The notes under the pieces are model-generated. The model worked only from the letters and a program-made list of their open reading frames with translations. It was not told the DNA's origin and searched no databases. Below, piece after piece: positions 52,052 through 60,488 of a stretch of DNA of 64,000 bases. Positions within the stretch are counted from its first letter, which is position 1. The number at the start of each line of letters is the position of its first letter. Source of the DNA: Caulobacteraceae bacterium (lineage in GTDB: Bacteria; Pseudomonadota; Alphaproteobacteria; Caulobacterales; Caulobacteraceae); contig JAIEQC010000012.1 of assembly GCA_019748055.1 (NCBI GenBank), positions 1-64,000 of the forward strand, read 5' to 3'. The position numbers and the translations under genes are program-made.

Positions 52052-53463
52052 AGCCCCTTCACGATCCCCTCGACCATCTTCTTGGCGTCGGCGAAGAGCA
52101 TCATGGTGTTGTCGCGGAAGAAGAGCTCGTTCTCGACGCCGGCATAGCCGGCGGCCATGCCGCGTTTGACGAACAGGACGGTGCCGGCCTTTTCGACGTC
52201 GAGGATCGGCATGCCGTAGATGGCGCTGGTCGGGTCGGTCTTGGCGGCGGGGTTGGTGACGTCGTTGGCGCCGATGACGAAGGCGACGTCGCACGAGGCG
52301 AACTCGGCGTTGATGTCCTCCAGCTCGAAGACCTCGTCATAGGGGACGTTGGCCTCGGCCAGCAGCACGTTCATGTGGCCCGGCATGCGGCCGGCGACGG
52401 GGTGGATGGCGTATTTCACCTCGACCCCCTCCTCTTTCAGCTTGTCGGCCATTTCGCGCAGCGCGTGCTGGGCCTGGGCCACCGCCATGCCGTAGCCGGG
52501 GACGATGATGACCTTGGAGGCGTTCTTCATGATGAAGGCGGCGTCGTCGGCCGAGCCCTGTTTGACCGGCCGGGTCTCGACGTGGCCGGAGGCGCCGGCG
52601 GCCGCGTCGCCGCCGAAGCCGCCCAGGATGACGCTGAAGAAGCTGCGGTTCATGCCCTTGCACATGATGTAGGACAGGATCGCGCCCGAGCTGCCCACCA
52701 AGGCGCCGGTGATGATCAGGGCGATGTTCTCCAGCGTGAAGCCTAGCGCCGCGGCTGCCCAGCCGGAGTAGGAGTTCAGCATCGAGACGACGACGGGCAT
52801 GTCGGCGCCGCCGATGGGAATGATGAGCGTCGCGCCCAGGATCAGCGCGATCAGGAAGACGCCCCAGAAGGCCCAGGTGGCGGCCCCTTGCGTGCCGATC
52901 AGGATGCCGATCAGGAAGACCAGCCCCAGCGCCAGGCCGACGTTGATCAGGTGGCGCGCGGGCAGGAGGATCGGCGCGCCGGACATGTTGCCGTTCAGCT
53001 TGGCGAAGGCGATGACCGAGCCGGTGAAGGTGATCGCGCCGATGGCGGCGCCGAGCGAGAGCTCGACCAGCGACAGGGTCTTGATGCCGCCGTCGGCGGT
53101 GGCGATGCCGAAGGCCTCGGGCGCATAGACGGCGCCGACGGCGACCAGACAGGCGGCCATGCCGACGAGGCTGTGGAAGGCGGCCACCAGCTGGGGCATC
53201 TGGGTCATCTGCACCCGCGCGGCGATCAGGGCCCCCGCCCCGCCCCCGACGATCACCCCACCGGCGATCAGGGCCAGCGTGAGCGGATCGAGCGCCCCGG
53301 TCGTCCACACCGTCGCCAGCGCCACGGCGGCGGCGATGGCCATGCCGATCATGCCGTAGGTGTTGCCCTGACGGCTGGTCTCCGGACTGGAGAGGCCGCG
53401 CAGACTGAGGATGAACAGGACGCCGGAGGCCAGATAGGCCAGGGCCGCGACGGAAGCGTTCAT
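52048..53463 (-). CDS. pntB: NAD(P) transhydrogenase subunit beta
   Basis: The 471-residue subunit has about nine membrane segments and a C-terminal NADP-binding domain III: VIIVPGYGMAVAQAQHALRE, YAIHPVAGRMPGHMNVLLAE, VIGANDVTNPAA and a final KRGMAAGYAGVENELFFRD. It couples proton inflow to hydride transfer from NADH to NADP, supplying NADPH. It is the last pnt gene; a 92-codon membrane-protein gene separates it from pntAB. Confidence 0.96.
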   Translation of the reverse strand: MNASVAALAYLASGVLFILSLRGLSSPETSRQGNTYGMIGMAIAAAVALATVWTTGALDPLTLALIAGGVIVGGGAGALIAARVQMTQMPQLVAAFHSLVGMAACLVAVGAVYAPEAFGIATADGGIKTLSLVELSLGAAIGAITFTGSVIAFAKLNGNMSGAPILLPARHLINVGLALGLVFLIGILIGTQGAATWAFWGVFLIALILGATLIIPIGGADMPVVVSMLNSYSGWAAAALGFTLENIALIITGALVGSSGAILSYIMCKGMNRSFFSVILGGFGGDAAAGASGHVETRPVKQGSADDAAFIMKNASKVIIVPGYGMAVAQAQHALREMADKLKEEGVEVKYAIHPVAGRMPGHMNVLLAEANVPYDEVFELEDINAEFASCDVAFVIGANDVTNPAAKTDPTSAIYGMPILDVEKAGTVLFVKRGMAAGYAGVENELFFRDNTMMLFADAKKMVEGIVKGL

Positions 53464-53479
53464 GAGGTCCCTCTTCTCA

Positions 53480-53758
53480 TCATCGTCCCATCCGCGTGCG
53501 GTTCAGCCGCCACAGGGCGGCAGCGATGAACAGCGGGCCGAGGAAGACCATGGCCCAGTCGAATGAGGTCATCGGCTCGGACTTGACCAGCAGCCAGGTC
53601 AGGACGGCCGAGAAGACCAGCACCACGCCGCAGTCGTAGAGCCGCATCTTGGTGATGGCGCAGTCGCACCGCCACGCCATCCAGACCCACAGGCCCAGAC
53701 CCGCCACGGCGGACAGCCAGGCGGCGCCGACGGCGAGGCGGACGGGGTCCAGCGTCAT
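53480..53758 (-). CDS. Small membrane protein between pntAB and pntB
   Basis: The 92-residue product has three hydrophobic segments (GAAWLSAVAGLGLWVWMAW, CGVVLVFSAVLTWLLV, FDWAMVFLGPLFIAAALW). Its ATG overlaps the pntAB stop (ATGA), so it is translated with the transhydrogenase. It is not one of the three known Pnt subunits and no family is recognised. The longer in-frame sequence upstream is pntAB read out of frame. Confidence 0.65.
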   Translation of the reverse strand: MTLDPVRLAVGAAWLSAVAGLGLWVWMAWRCDCAITKMRLYDCGVVLVFSAVLTWLLVKSEPMTSFDWAMVFLGPLFIAAALWRLNRTRMGR

Positions 53759-54093
53759 GCCTTCGCGGCCTCGGGCTTCGGTTTGTCCTTCTTGCGGTAC
53801 ATGGCCAGCATGCGGCGGGTGACCATGAAGCCGCCGAAGATGTTGACGCTGGCGAGCGTCACGGCGGCGACGCCGGCGCCCTTGGCGATCCAGGCGTTGG
53901 GGCCGCTCGCGTCGCCGCTCATGGCCGCCGCGGCGATCAGGCCGCCGACGACGATGACGCTGGAGATGGCGTTGGTCACGGCCATCAGGGGCGTGTGCAG
54001 CGCCGGGGTGACGGACCAGACGACGTAGTAGCCGACGAAGATCGCCAGCACGAAGATGGCCAGGCGGAAGACGGTGGGATCGACGTGTTCCAT
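53755..54093 (-). CDS. pntAB: NAD(P) transhydrogenase alpha-2 (membrane) subunit
   Basis: The 112-residue protein is the separate membrane part of the alpha subunit found in three-subunit transhydrogenases: VFRLAIFVLAIFVGYYVVWS, TPALHTPLMAVTNAISSVIVV, and IFGGFMVTRRMLAMYRKKD. HTPLMAVTNAIS is the family hallmark. ATG 54093 is the start; the frame to 54360 is non-coding. The start overlaps the TGA of the 83-codon gene upstream. Confidence 0.93.
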   Translation of the reverse strand: MEHVDPTVFRLAIFVLAIFVGYYVVWSVTPALHTPLMAVTNAISSVIVVGGLIAAAAMSGDASGPNAWIAKGAGVAAVTLASVNIFGGFMVTRRMLAMYRKKDKPKPEAAKA

Positions 54094-54344
54094 CAGACGG
54101 CCTTTCGGGAGCCAGATGGCTCGGCACCAAGCTTCGAGATCAACAACAGGAGGCTGCCCGTCAGCACGCTCCAGAACAGAACGACAAGCGCTGGAATCGC
54201 GCTGTGCCAGAAGCTGGCAGATTCCCCCTCGGGCAGACCAACTCCGAAATAGGCCACAAGGAAGACCAAAGCGGCCGCGGTGGCCCCACCGAACAGGAAT
54301 ACCTTGGCGAGGACTCTGAAGAGCCGACGGACGCGCAACGTCAT
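54093..54344 (-). CDS. Small membrane protein between pntAA and pntAB
   Basis: The 83-residue product has two hydrophobic segments (VFLFGGATAAALVFLVAYF and LVVLFWSVLTGSLLLLISK) linked by a short acidic loop. Both ends overlap neighbours (ATG with the pntAA stop, TGA with the pntAB ATG), so it is likely translated. G+C is lower than in the flanking pnt genes. No family is recognised, and I know of no standard Pnt component of this type. Confidence 0.55.
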   Translation of the reverse strand: MTLRVRRLFRVLAKVFLFGGATAAALVFLVAYFGVGLPEGESASFWHSAIPALVVLFWSVLTGSLLLLISKLGAEPSGSRKAV

Positions 54345-55474
54345 CCCCGCACCCCCTCATGCACCACCGCCCCGCTGTGCGTCACGACGGCGGCCTTCAG
54401 GATCTCGTCCTCGAGATCGACCCCCAGCACGCCGTCCTTGACCAGCAGGCCGAGGAAGGCGGTCAGATTGCGGGCGTACAGCGCGCTGGCGTCGGAGGCG
54501 ATGCGGCCCGGCAGGTTGGCCCAGCCGACGATCTGGACGCCGTTGGGGGTGATGACCGTCTCGCCCAGCCTGGCGCCCTCGACGTTGCCGCCGTTCTCGA
54601 CGGCCAGATCGACGATGACCGAGCCGGGCTTCATCGAGGCGACGTGGGCGGCGGTGACCAGGCGCGGCGCGGGCCGGCCGGGGATCAGGGCCGTGGTGAT
54701 CACCACGTCCTGCTTGACGATGTGCGAGGCGGTCAGTTCGGCCTGTTTGGCCTGATACTCCGCCGACATCGGCTTGGCGTAGCCGGCGGCGGTCTCGGCG
54801 GCCTTGAACTCCTCGTCCTCCACCGCGACGAACTTGGCGCCGAGGCTCTCGACCTGCTCCTTGGCGGCGGGACGGACGTCGGTGGCGGTGACGACGGCGC
54901 CCAGACGGCGCGCGGTGGCGATGGCCTGCAGCCCCGCGACGCCCGCGCCCATGACGAAGACCTTGGCGGCCGCGACGGTGCCGGCGGCGGTCATCATCAT
55001 GGGGAAGCCGCGACCATAGCTGTGCGCCGCCTCGATCACGGCGCGATAGCCGGCCAGGTTCGCCTGAGAGGACAGGGCGTCCATCACCTGGGCCCGGGTG
55101 ATGCGGGGCACGAACTCCATGGCGAAGGCGGTGACGCCGGCCTTGGCCAGGGCGGCGACGGTGTCCTTTTCCCGGTAGGCGTCGAGAAGGGCGACCACGA
55201 CCGCGCCGGGCTTCAGCGCGCTGATCTCCTGCGCCGTGGGGCCGCGCACCTTCAGCAGGACGTCGGCGTGAGAGAGGACGGCCTTGGTGTCGGCGGCGAC
55301 CGTCGCGCCGGCGGCCGTGAACTCCGCGTCCGGGATGGACGAGCCCAGACCGGCCCCCGCCTCGACCGTCACGGTGCACCCCAGGGCGGTCAGCTTCTTC
55401 ACGGCGTCGGGGGTGACGGCGCAGCGAGTTTCGCCGTCGCGGCGTTCGCGGGTCACGGCAAGGGCGACGGCCAA
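54341..55474 (-). CDS. pntAA: NAD(P) transhydrogenase subunit alpha, NAD-binding part
   Basis: The 377-residue soluble domain I binds NAD(H) and resembles alanine dehydrogenase: ERRDGETRCAVTPDAVKKL, QVMDALSSQANLAGYRAVIE, KVFVMGAGVAGLQAIATARR (Rossmann motif) and VVTATDVRPAAKEQVESLGA. The start is TTG 55474, with a strong GGGGAGGA ribosome-binding site about 8 bases upstream. It opens the pnt operon. Confidence 0.95.
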   Translation of the reverse strand: MAVALAVTRERRDGETRCAVTPDAVKKLTALGCTVTVEAGAGLGSSIPDAEFTAAGATVAADTKAVLSHADVLLKVRGPTAQEISALKPGAVVVALLDAYREKDTVAALAKAGVTAFAMEFVPRITRAQVMDALSSQANLAGYRAVIEAAHSYGRGFPMMMTAAGTVAAAKVFVMGAGVAGLQAIATARRLGAVVTATDVRPAAKEQVESLGAKFVAVEDEEFKAAETAAGYAKPMSAEYQAKQAELTASHIVKQDVVITTALIPGRPAPRLVTAAHVASMKPGSVIVDLAVENGGNVEGARLGETVITPNGVQIVGWANLPGRIASDASALYARNLTAFLGLLVKDGVLGVDLEDEILKAAVVTHSGAVVHEGVRG

Positions 55475-55532
55475 GCGAATCCTCCCCGAATGAACTTCGG
55501 AAACGGACGTTAGGCCGGATTGCGAAGAGCCG

Positions 55533-55922
55533 TCAAAGCGGCGGTGAAGCCAACACGGCGGCGACCTCGGCGCGCCGGTCCTCGGGCACGTAGTCGATCA
55601 AACGCAGGTTCCGCGCGTCGCGCGCCTCGGGGTCGGCGCCCCAGGCCAGCAGCAGCCGCATGGGGGCGGCGTCGCCGGTGCGCAGGAAATGCCCCTTGGC
55701 GAACATCAGCGGCGTGGTGCCCTTGGCGTTGGCCCCGTCGGGACGCGCCCCCGAGTCCAGCAGCAGACGCATGGCCTCGAGCCGGCCCTCGTAGGCGGCG
55801 ACGATCAGGGGCGTCCAGCCGTTCGGACAGGGCGTCTCCCGCGCCGCGGGATCGGCGGCGAGGACGCGGACCCGGTCGAGGTCGTCGGCGCGGACGGCGG
55901 AATGCAGGGCGGGCTCGGTCAC
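55533..55922 (-). CDS. Ankyrin repeat protein
   Basis: The 129-residue protein consists of about three ankyrin repeats (LHSAVRADDLDRVRVLAADP, GWTPLIVAAYEGRLEAMRLL, GTTPLMFAKG then PMRLLLAWGADPEARD) with no signal peptide. It probably binds another protein in the cytoplasm; the partner is unknown. The apparent start is GTG 55922. It follows the cytochrome oxidase subunit gene by 16 bases. Confidence 0.85.
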   Translation of the reverse strand: MTEPALHSAVRADDLDRVRVLAADPAARETPCPNGWTPLIVAAYEGRLEAMRLLLDSGARPDGANAKGTTPLMFAKGHFLRTGDAAPMRLLLAWGADPEARDARNLRLIDYVPEDRRAEVAAVLASPPL

Positions 55923-55938
55923 GGCCGCCCCGTCAGGC

Positions 55939-56184
55939 TCAGTGGGTCTTCTTGTCGCGCAGGGCGAAGACGCCGATCACGACCAGGGCCACGGCCGCGA
56001 TCAGGCCGCCGAAGACGTTGCCGTTCGGCATGAACCACAGCGTCAGGAACAGCAGGACCGCGGCGATCGCCAGCGAGCCCCATTTGGTCAGGCCCATGAC
56101 CAAGTGGAAGGTCGAGACCTGCTCGGAGATCTCCTGCGAACCGCGCTGGTAGGAGGTGTCGCCGGAAGCGTGCGGGTCGGCCAT
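55939..56184 (-). CDS. aa3-type cytochrome c oxidase subunit IV-like protein
   Basis: The 81-residue protein has a hydrophilic N-terminus and a bacterial COX4-type core with two membrane segments (FHLVMGLTKWGSLAIAAVLL, FLTLWF and VFGGLIAAVALVVIGVFAL). This small subunit sits at the edge of alphaproteobacterial aa3 oxidases. ATG 56184 is preferred by an AGGA element about 12 bases before it; ATG 56211 would add nine residues. The main oxidase genes are not in the window. Confidence 0.78.
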   Translation of the reverse strand: MADPHASGDTSYQRGSQEISEQVSTFHLVMGLTKWGSLAIAAVLLFLTLWFMPNGNVFGGLIAAVALVVIGVFALRDKKTH

Positions 56185-56259
56185 GTCTGCGTGTCCTGGG
56201 GCGGAATCCATCGTGTGGGCGCCCTTATAGCGGCCCGCGCCCAAGGCTCAAGCGCGGGC

Positions 56260-56814
56260 TCAACTCGGCGCGCCGTCCACCAGCGCCTGAAGGGTCCAGC
56301 CCAGCCGGTCGCGCAGCTGACGACAGTGCTCGTCCGACAGCGCGCCCGCCGAGGTGATCTCGCGGCTGATCGACATGCCCATGATGAAGCCGGCCAGCAG
56401 GCGCGCCCGCACCGGGGCGTCGTCGCCGCCCAGCCAGGTCGTGAGGGGCGCGATGAAGTCCCGCATGCAGCTGGTCTGGATCACGTCCATGGCCTTGGCC
56501 GAACCGAGCGAGCGCAGGATGATGAGCAGGCCGTGCAGCTTTTCCGCATCCTGGCCCCGATCGACCAGCTGTTCGGCGATGCGGGCGCCGAAGGTGGCGC
56601 GGTCGCCCTCCCACAGGTCGTCGCCGTCGAAACAGGCATCCAGCGCCGCCTCGAACAGCTGTTCCTTGGAACCGAAGTAGCGGACCACCAGGGCGGCGTC
56701 GATCCCGACGTCGCCGGCCACGTCGCGCATGCCGACGTCGTCGTAGCCGTCTCGGGTGAAGCGACGCACCGCCGCCTCCAGCAAGGCGGCGCGGGTGGCG
56801 AGCGAGTTTCGCAT
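56260..56814 (-). CDS. TetR/AcrR family transcriptional regulator
   Basis: The 184-residue protein has a TetR helix-turn-helix in its first 50 residues (ATRAALLEAAVRRFTRDGYD, DVGMRDVAGDVGIDAALVVR, YFGSKEQLFEAAL). The ligand-binding part contains one conserved-looking MDVIQTSCMRDFIAPL helix. ATG 56814 is preferred over TTG 56838. No obvious target gene is divergent from it; the upstream neighbour is the phosphatase in the same direction. Confidence 0.9.
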   Translation of the reverse strand: MRNSLATRAALLEAAVRRFTRDGYDDVGMRDVAGDVGIDAALVVRYFGSKEQLFEAALDACFDGDDLWEGDRATFGARIAEQLVDRGQDAEKLHGLLIILRSLGSAKAMDVIQTSCMRDFIAPLTTWLGGDDAPVRARLLAGFIMGMSISREITSAGALSDEHCRQLRDRLGWTLQALVDGAPS

Positions 56815-56902
56815 TCGGGGGCCGCACACGAAGGTCAAGGCCGGGGTCTCCGTCCGCCCGCCTTCACCATGACCCAGACGCTCTCGCCCAACAAGCGGAC
56901 GG

Positions 56903-57745
56903 TCATGCCGTGGCCTTCCAAGGGCCAGTCCATTCGCGGATGACGACGTCGCCTTCGGGGGCGCGGACGGCCTGAATGAAGCGCTCCTCAGATCCGTCCA
57001 GGCGCAGGGCGGTCAGGACGCCCGTCGCATAGGCCCCGGTGTCGACACCGATCCGCCTGTGATCGACGTGGGGATCCTCCGTCGGGGTATGGCCGTGCAC
57101 CACGACCCGATCGAAGGGCCGGTCGTCGTTGAGGAAGCGGCCGCGGATCCACATCAGGTCGCGCTCGGACTGCTCCTCCAGCGGCGTGCCCGGCAGGGCG
57201 CCCGCGTGGCAGAAGAAGTAGCCGCCCAGCGTCACGCTGGGCACCAGATCTTCGAGGAAGCGTCGCTGGCGCGGGGTGACCTTGTGGCGGAAGTCCTCGG
57301 CCAGATTGGTCCAGCCTTCCTTGCGGTGGCGGATGGCGGGCGGGCTGAGGCCCCAGGAGCGAAGGGCCGCGTCGCCGCCGTATTCGCACCAGGTAGGCCC
57401 GGCCATGGGGTCGTCCAGGAACTCCAGCAGCTTGTCCTCGTGATTGCCGCGGATGAAGTGCGCTTGGACGCCGGGCGTCTCGGCCACCTCGACCAGCCGG
57501 TCGATCACGCCGCGCGAGTCCGGGCCGCGGTCCACATAGTCGCCGAGCATGACGAGGACGCGGGGCCGCGCATCGTCCGAGGCGTCGGCGGCGAGAGCCC
57601 GCAGCAGTCCGTCCAGCAGGTCGACGCAGCCATGGACGTCGCCGATCGCCCAGACGACCTGTCCCTCGGGCCCCGCGCGCCGGATCCGGGCGGGTTCGGG
57701 AGACGGCGGGGGCACGGACGATTTGCGGAACAGACTGCCGAACAT
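56903..57745 (-). CDS. Metallophosphoesterase (serine/threonine phosphatase-like)
   Basis: The 280-residue protein has the PPP-family signatures in order: WAIGDVHGCVDLL (GDxHG), VMLGDYVDRGPDS (GDxVDRG), FIRGNHEDKLLEF (GNHE) and VVVHGHTPTEDPHV. This bacterial group acts on phosphoproteins or Ap4A; the substrate is not known. ATG 57745 is chosen; an ATG at 57769 lies earlier in frame. The N-terminal FGSLFRKSSVPPP is a short linker. Confidence 0.88.
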   Translation of the reverse strand: MFGSLFRKSSVPPPSPEPARIRRAGPEGQVVWAIGDVHGCVDLLDGLLRALAADASDDARPRVLVMLGDYVDRGPDSRGVIDRLVEVAETPGVQAHFIRGNHEDKLLEFLDDPMAGPTWCEYGGDAALRSWGLSPPAIRHRKEGWTNLAEDFRHKVTPRQRRFLEDLVPSVTLGGYFFCHAGALPGTPLEEQSERDLMWIRGRFLNDDRPFDRVVVHGHTPTEDPHVDHRRIGVDTGAYATGVLTALRLDGSEERFIQAVRAPEGDVVIREWTGPWKATA

Positions 57746-57798
57746 TTCGGCTCCTCGTCGCACATTCACGACGGAGGATTCAATGCTAGTCGCAGGGG

Positions 57799-58155
57799 AT
57801 GCGCCTCTTCGTCCGCCTCGCCGCCCTGTCCGTGATCCTGGGCCTGCTGATCCTGATGCTGACGCCGCAGGTGCATCCGCCGGGGCCGGCGGCGTGGGCC
57901 GACAAGGTCTGGCACCTGCTGGGCTTCCTGGCGATCACCCTGTCGCTGCAGATCGCACCGGTGTGGCGGGACCGCCTTGGTGCGGCGCTGCTGGCGGTCC
58001 TGATCGGCGGGGCCGTGGAAGTGGCTCAGGACTGGGTCGGGCGGGACCGCAGCCTGATGGACCTGGTCGCCGACGCTGCGGGGGCCGCGTTGGGTTGGTG
58101 GATTTCGCCGCTGCTGAAACCGATGCTGGACTGGCTCGACGGACCGCGAAACTAG
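57799..58155 (+). CDS. VanZ-like membrane protein
   Basis: The 118-residue protein has three to four hydrophobic segments and the VanZ-like pattern: a first helix (RLAALSVILGLLILMLTP), DKVWHLLGFLAITLSL with the conserved Lys and His, then GGAVEVAQDWVGRDRSLMDL and VADAAGAALGWW. VanZ proteins are tied to cell-envelope functions without a settled mechanism. A second VanZ gene with damaged frame lies at 60489. It overlaps the convergent guanylyltransferase gene by 4 bases. Confidence 0.85.
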   Translation: MRLFVRLAALSVILGLLILMLTPQVHPPGPAAWADKVWHLLGFLAITLSLQIAPVWRDRLGAALLAVLIGGAVEVAQDWVGRDRSLMDLVADAAGAALGWWISPLLKPMLDWLDGPRN

Positions 58156-59126
58156 CCGTCCGCGACGCGTCGGACCTTCTGCGCGGCGTCGCGGGCGCAG
58201 ACGAGGACGGCGCCGTTCTCCACCACGACCATCACATCCGAGAGGCCGACGACGGCGACCCGCACACCGTCCGGCGCCTGGACCCAGACCCGCTCGGCGT
58301 CGACGAGGCGGGCGGGGTCGGAGGGCACATGCTCCGCGACCGCGTCCCAGGCGCCCAGATCCGACCACCCGAAATCCACCGGCAGCACCCAGGCGCGGTC
58401 GGTCTTCTCCAGCACGGCATGGTCCATGGAGATGCGCGGCGCCTTGGCATAGGCGGGGCCGGTGAGCCCCGGACCGGCGACGCTGGCGGCGACGGCGCGC
58501 GTCACCTCCGGGGCGCGGCGCTCGGCCTCGGCCTGGAGCACGTCGGCCCGGCCCACCAGGATGCCGGCGTTCCACAGACAGCCCTCGGCGGTCAGGCGCC
58601 CGGCCGTCGACAGGTCGGGCTTTTCGACGAAGGCCGCGACCGGGGCGGCCCCGGGGCCGGCGGGGCGGATGTGGCCATAGGCGGACGACGGCGCCGTCGG
58701 GACGACGCCCAGGAGAACCAGCCGCCCGTCCTGAGCCAGGTCGGCGGCGCGGCGCAGGGCGTCGCGAAAGGCGGCGTCGTCGGACACGTGGTGGTCGCAG
58801 GGGACCAAGGCGACGACCGCGCGCGGATCGCGCACCGCGGCGACGCGGACCCCGGCCAGCAGCGCCGGAGCGGTGTCGCGTGCGGCGGTCTCGAGAACCA
58901 GATCGACGGCGTCGGGACCCGCGTCGAACTGGGCGCGGACGGGCGCCTCATGCTCGGCCGAGGCGACGATCACCACCCGGTCGCCGAGCCCCCGGCAGCG
59001 TTCCAGCGTGGCGGCCAGCAGGCTGCGTCCCGCGATCGCCATCAGCCCCTTGGGACGATCAGGCGTGGAGGCGGGCCACAGGCGCGTGCCGCCGCCGCCG
59101 CACAGGATGATGGGGACGATGGTCAT
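58152..59126 (-). CDS. manC: Mannose-1-phosphate guanylyltransferase
   Basis: The 324-residue nucleotidyltransferase has the GTP-binding signature PIILCGGGGTRLWPAS (GGxGTRLWP), RPKGLMAIAG with the catalytic Lys, VALVPCDHHVSDD, AAFVEKPD, LWNAGILVGRAD, ISMDHAVLEKTDRAWVLPVD and FGWSDLGAWDAV. It makes GDP-mannose for polysaccharide or lipopolysaccharide. The fused isomerase domain of longer ManC proteins is absent. ATG 59126 is the start. Nearby UDP-glucose dehydrogenase suggests a nucleotide-sugar region. Confidence 0.9.
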   Translation of the reverse strand: MTIVPIILCGGGGTRLWPASTPDRPKGLMAIAGRSLLAATLERCRGLGDRVVIVASAEHEAPVRAQFDAGPDAVDLVLETAARDTAPALLAGVRVAAVRDPRAVVALVPCDHHVSDDAAFRDALRRAADLAQDGRLVLLGVVPTAPSSAYGHIRPAGPGAAPVAAFVEKPDLSTAGRLTAEGCLWNAGILVGRADVLQAEAERRAPEVTRAVAASVAGPGLTGPAYAKAPRISMDHAVLEKTDRAWVLPVDFGWSDLGAWDAVAEHVPSDPARLVDAERVWVQAPDGVRVAVVGLSDVMVVVENGAVLVCARDAAQKVRRVADG

Positions 59127-59265
59127 CCGGCGCAGCACACCCAAAGTGGGCTCAAGGGTTGGGACCGGCAGGGCTGTGAAACGACCGGCGGGTCGAACGA
59201 CCCCTTACGTCTGATGCTTTTGCAAGAACGGCCCAGCCCTCGCGACCCGGAAACCGCATCAGCGC

Positions 59266-59291
59266 GGGGAGTTCGTTTTGCCAAACTCCCC
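59266..59291. terminator. Hairpin GGGGAGTT-N10-AACTCCCC
   Basis: Eight-base perfect arms enclose 10 bases, 16 bases after the end of the 59308 gene. It probably ends that minus-strand transcript, but it lacks a T-run on either strand. Confidence 0.45.
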
Positions 59292-59307
59292 CTCATCTTT
59301 GAGGACA

Positions 59308-59697
59308 TCATGCAAAGGACCTCCTCGGGATGGGGGGCAGTGCCGCCCGCACCCTCGACCGCGCCTTTCTCTCATATTCGTCGACGCGAAGCACCCGCGT
59401 CAGGGTTTCTTCTATTTCCTGCGCGGTCGGCTCCGGACCCAGGGACTGCAACAGCCGCATCTTCTCCGCACGGGCGCGGTCCAGCACGACCAGCGTACTG
59501 AGCATCTCTCCGCTGGGGTCCTCGTCCGGCGGCTGCAGGCCCTCCAAGCGAGCTGCGAGCGCAGCCAGTTCCTCGGCGGACACGCGCGCATGGATGCCGT
59601 GCTTGGTCGCGTTTCGGCTCGACCGCGCCTTGCCTTCATCTGAGCGCGGCCCGGTGCTCGGCGCGCCTCTTCCAGCCGGTGGCCTGTCGCGGCTCAT
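59308..59697 (-). CDS. Hypothetical protein with GPRSDEGKARSSRNATKHG motif
   Basis: The 129-residue protein opens with a basic segment containing STGPRSDEGKARSSRNATKH, a recurrent signature of short proteins of unknown function in many bacteria (GPRTxxGKxxSxxNAxKHGL, recalled). The rest is helical (VSAEELAALAARLEGLQPPD, then EEIEETLTRVLRVDEYERKA). The ATG overlaps the stop of the upstream gene, so the two form one translational unit. Function is unknown. Confidence 0.65.
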   Translation of the reverse strand: MSRDRPPAGRGAPSTGPRSDEGKARSSRNATKHGIHARVSAEELAALAARLEGLQPPDEDPSGEMLSTLVVLDRARAEKMRLLQSLGPEPTAQEIEETLTRVLRVDEYERKARSRVRAALPPIPRRSFA

Positions 59698-60269
59698 TCT
59701 GCAACGGGTTGCAACTGGCTGGACCCGCGGCTGCCCTCATAATCCGCGAACTGACCCAAGGCGGCATGTCTGCGCTGCTCGGCCTTGGCGAGCAGAACGT
59801 CGATGGCCGTCAGTTGGGACAACTGAAGCGACATCGCTTCCGCTTCCAGCTCTGCAACCCTGATCGACCCGTTCAGGTAAGTGAGATGCTCGCGCGGGAC
59901 ATCGCCGCTGAGATACTGCCGGATTTCCTGGCGGATGCCTTGAGGGTCGCTGAACGCCAACGTAGTCGGCGGCACCTGTCGCTCGATGAGGGACGCCGTC
60001 TCAGCCCGCATCAACGCGCCTCGCGCCTTGCGATAGAGATGGATCTCCCAGCTCAGGAGCGCCACATCTTCGGCGAACAGCGTTCCAAGAGCGGTCGTGG
60101 GGGCCAGCTCGGCGATCACACGATCGCGAAGCTCCTCAAAAACCTCGACGTTTTCCGGGCTGGCATAACCTGAAGCGTCACGGACGGGCTGCGGAGTGGT
60201 CTCGTTTTGTCCCGTGTTTTGCATAAGCGTGCGCGAACGCGGACGTGCAGGAGGGACGCTGACGGTCAT
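59694..60269 (-). CDS. Hypothetical helical protein paired with the GPR-motif protein
   Basis: The 191-residue protein has a basic N-terminal region and a helical core (VFEELRDRVIAELAPTTALG, TLFAEDVALLSWEIHLYRKA, RGALMRAETASLIERQ) ending in a Gln-rich tail. It is coupled to the following gene by ATGA overlap. ATG 60269 is chosen, with a GAGG element before it; ATG 60224 is possible. Codons upstream of 60269 are a shadow of the VanZ region. No family with known function is recognised. The last codons include one of the two TGCAACGGGTTGCA dyads. Confidence 0.6.
   Translation of the reverse strand: MTVSVPPARPRSRTLMQNTGQNETTPQPVRDASGYASPENVEVFEELRDRVIAELAPTTALGTLFAEDVALLSWEIHLYRKARGALMRAETASLIERQVPPTTLAFSDPQGIRQEIRQYLSGDVPREHLTYLNGSIRVAELEAEAMSLQLSQLTAIDVLLAKAEQRRHAALGQFADYEGSRGSSQLQPVAE
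59700..59713. repeat. 14-bp dyad TGCAACGGGTTGCA, copy 1
   Basis: An exact 14-base match to the copy at 62351-62364, with 6-base arms TGCAAC/GTTGCA around GG. It lies within the last codons of the 59694 gene. The pair brackets a 2.65-kb stretch of hypothetical genes. Confidence 0.5.
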
Positions 60270-60488
60270 GGGCTGGGCCTCAACTGTGTATGGCGCTTCG
60301 GTAGCCGCACAAGTTCTCCTTGCGCAACCGGGTTTCGCCAAGCTACCGACCCGGCGACCGGAAGCTTGATCGTCTCGAACGTCGAAGCCGGCAAAGGGGC
60401 CAAGGGCGGGATCGAACCAAGTTTCGGCGCCGTTCGCTGATTGAAACCCGTTCTTCACCGGCGCCGAGTTCTTTTCGTTGAGGTTCCC

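Noticed and set aside
60395-60430. GGTTCGATCCC-like sequence on the minus strand, resembling a tRNA T-arm
   Set aside because: The flanking bases do not pair into a T-stem, and no acceptor, D or anticodon arms are found.
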